Positions 58,868-64,000 of a DNA stretch of 64,000 bases are shown piece by piece. Source of the stretch: Rubellimicrobium rubrum. GTDB lineage: Bacteria > Pseudomonadota > Alphaproteobacteria > Rhodobacterales > Rhodobacteraceae. Under the pieces are notes generated by a model. The model had not been told where the DNA came from. It saw only the letters and a program-made list of their open reading frames with translations, and made no database searches. How positions within the stretch are numbered: the first letter of the stretch is position 1; each line of letters opens with the position of its first letter. Where the stretch lies: assembly GCF_006152115.1 (NCBI RefSeq), contig NZ_VDFU01000010.1, forward strand, positions 1 to 64,000, read 5' to 3'. The position numbers and the translations under genes were made by a program.

Positions 58868-59799
58868 GGCGGACCGGCGAGCGCGGTCGCCTCACGCGCC
58901 TGGACCGGCGGCACCAGCAGCTGGGGGAGGTCCTCGTGACGATCAGGGACTGGATGAGGCGGCAGCGGTTGCGGCGGCTCGAGCGGCGCGGCGACGTCGT
59001 CCTGCACTGGGCCGAGGAGGCGCAGGCGCTCCTGGACCTCGGGGGAGACCTGATCCCTGAGCGGGAGCTGTCGCGCGACCTCTACGGGCTCCTGGTCTAC
59101 GCCTGGGCGGCCGGGGCGGATCGCCGCGCGATGTTCCACGCCCACGATGTGCTGGCCCAGGTCCGGGCGCGGGCCTGGCAGGGCTACGCCGACATGCCGG
59201 GGCTCCTCGAGGAGATCCGTACCCTTTGGCCACGCGGGGCCACCACCGAGCGCATGGTCGCGTTCTTCGACGAGCTGGCCCGGAAGCGCTCGACCTACCT
59301 GTTCCTGCCGGTGGTCTCCCGCATCGATCGCCACCAGGGCAGGGCGGGTCCGCTGCCACGGGGCGCGCTCTCCGTGGACGGGCTCGTCGAGCGACATGCC
59401 GATCGCCACTATGGACAGGTCATCCGGAACATGTTCGCAGCCGGGCCGGAGTTGGCCCGGGAGCAGGACGTCTTCATGCTAGCCACCCTGGCGGTGCTCT
59501 GGGACGAGGGCCCGTGGCGGGGCGACAGGGCCGCTCTGTTTGGCGTGGTGCAAGCCGGGCTCCGCCGGCTCCATGAGACGCCGGAGACCGTCCTGAGAGC
59601 GGTCCGGGCGGATCGCACTCCCGGCTCGCCGCACAAAGCCGTGGCCGCCGAGATCCTCGCGGCCGCCGAGGAGATCGTCGCCTGGGCGCCCTGGCTCTGG
59701 CTCGAGGCGCTGTTCGTCGTCGAGAACGCCTTAGCCGGGCCGCAATGGTTCGACACGGCCTTCGAGGTGACGGCCATCCCCACGGATACGCTGCTCTGA
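58864..59799 (+). CDS. Conserved-looking unknown protein coupled to traA
   Basis: This 311-residue protein starts with GTG inside the traA stop (GTGA overlap at 58864-58867), so it is translated with the relaxase. It is mostly helical, with a basic N-terminus (RRTGERGRLTRLDRRHQQLG, then IRDWMRRQRLRRLERRG). Blocks such as LLEEIRTLWPRGATTERMVA, FFDELARKRSTYLFLPVVSR and ERHADRHYGQVIRNMFAAGP follow, and the end is hydrophobic (IVAWAPWLWLEALFVVENAL). No known motif is seen. A role in mobilisation or plasmid entry is inferred from its coupling only. Confidence 0.7.
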   Translation: MRRTGERGRLTRLDRRHQQLGEVLVTIRDWMRRQRLRRLERRGDVVLHWAEEAQALLDLGGDLIPERELSRDLYGLLVYAWAAGADRRAMFHAHDVLAQVRARAWQGYADMPGLLEEIRTLWPRGATTERMVAFFDELARKRSTYLFLPVVSRIDRHQGRAGPLPRGALSVDGLVERHADRHYGQVIRNMFAAGPELAREQDVFMLATLAVLWDEGPWRGDRAALFGVVQAGLRRLHETPETVLRAVRADRTPGSPHKAVAAEILAAAEEIVAWAPWLWLEALFVVENALAGPQWFDTAFEVTAIPTDTLL

Positions 59800-59996
59800 G
59801 AGGGTCAAGAGACCGGAGGTCTGTCTGGTTGCCAAGGATGGTTGGAGGCTGTGAGAGGGTCCAGGCGGTGCTGGACCGAGCCAAGCCCGTAACGCAGGAG
59901 CGGGAGAAACCCGGCCCCGAGCACGAGCGGGCTAGGGCCCGGCACCGGCAGAGGGATGACGGGTGGAGCTACGGACTGTGAGGCTGGAGCCGGCTT

Positions 59997-60769
<773 letters not shown>

Positions 60770-60842
60770 AATGACCTCCGGGTGCCCCTCAACGTGGTGT
60801 AACGCTGTTGTCGTTACAAGGTGAGTTAGGCTTTCGCGCCAG

Positions 60843-63700
<2,858 letters not shown>

Positions 63701-63777
63701 GAAGCCGGCCGCTCACGGCGCGGCCCCAGGGCCAAGCTCTCCCGCCATCCCCAACATACGAACGAAGGACACCCGCC

Positions 63778-64000
63778 ATGCAAGGTCCGACCCTTACCCT
63801 CAACAACGGCGTCACCATGCCCGCCCTGGGCCTGGGCGTTTTCCAGACCCCACCCGCCGAGACCACCGCCTCCGTGGAGGAGGCGCTGCGCCGGGGCTAC
63901 CGCCTGATCGACACGGCCGCCGCCTACGGCAACGAGCGCGAGGTGGGCGAAGGCCTGCGCCGCTCTGGCCTTGCCCGTGATGAGATGTTCATCGAGACCA
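63778..64000 (+). CDS. Aldo/keto reductase, N-terminal part (2,5-diketo-gluconate reductase-like)
   Basis: The visible 74 residues, [20 protein letters not shown], then [20 protein letters not shown] and [20 protein letters not shown], are the start of an AKR5-type reductase (Asp and Tyr of the catalytic set in [11 protein letters not shown]). The gene continues beyond the window end. ATG 63778 follows AAGGACACCCGCC. It is the third oxidoreductase in the cluster. Confidence 0.9.
   Translation, partial: MQGPTLTLNNGVTMPALGLGVFQTPPAETTASVEEALRRGYRLIDTAAAYGNEREVGEGLRRSGLARDEMFIET

Noticed and set aside
56876-58895. Long minus-strand frames under traA
   Set aside because: They are Pro/Arg-rich mirror frames; the plus strand has relaxase and helicase motifs throughout.

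Overview
The window looks like DNA from a high-GC alphaproteobacterium. The lineage call is an inference. It rests on a RepC-type replication initiator, Ti-plasmid-style transfer genes (TraG/TraD/TraA), histidine kinases of the HWE and HisKA_2 types, two DUF6894 proteins, and two exact GGAAC-N16-CGTT promoters of the kind read by the alphaproteobacterial general-stress sigma factor EcfG. No rRNA, tRNA or CRISPR array was seen.

Layout. 1-12.8 kb: a surface-polysaccharide block with a sugar decarboxylase fragment, galE, a cellulose-synthase-like glycosyltransferase, a secreted GH26 hydrolase, an RTX-tailed GH128-like hydrolase, a MliC-like lipoprotein and a large RTX-like repeat protein. It is interrupted at 6.5-9.7 kb by nested insertion sequences: an IS3-family element sits inside an IS66 remnant, with a dead IS256 element next to it. 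12.8-20.2 kb: mostly mobile DNA (an IS3 element, resolvase debris, a complete IS66 element with a passenger gene, IS fragments) around a double cold-shock-domain protein. 20.6-40.5 kb: a stress and signalling island with two near-identical DUF892 ferritin-like genes, a YsnF-like DUF2382 protein, Mn-catalase, VapBC, a resolvase, a 1680-residue CheB-CheR-PAS kinase with a downstream response regulator, a GAF protein, a PAS-HWE kinase, two DUF6894 proteins and several IS-truncated genes.

40.5-60 kb: a plasmid backbone. It holds a RepC initiator with a candidate antisense RNA upstream, a ParB relic, ArdC anti-restriction protein, an SSB-like protein, ParA with a ribbon-helix-helix partner, and a second initiator (Rep_3 type) whose upstream region carries iterons, a perfect DnaA box and a purine-rich AT-containing stretch. 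A mobilisation module follows, with traG and traD divergent from traA and a probable nic site between them. No VirB-type mating-pore genes are present, so the plasmid may be mobilised with help from elsewhere. 60-64 kb: a TacA/TacT toxin-antitoxin pair, then a LysR regulator divergent from an SDR oxidoreductase and two aldo/keto reductases, the last cut by the window end.

Many genes carry single-base frameshifts or nonsense codons. Most of these are transposases, but at least two lie in homopolymer runs (C11, G9) of non-mobile genes. True decay, phase variation and sequencing error cannot be told apart from this sequence alone. No wholly unknown multi-gene system stands out. The best candidates for new biology are the EcfG-driven duplicated DUF892 genes, the dual-replicon architecture with its regulatory DNA, and the conserved unknown gene translationally coupled to traA.
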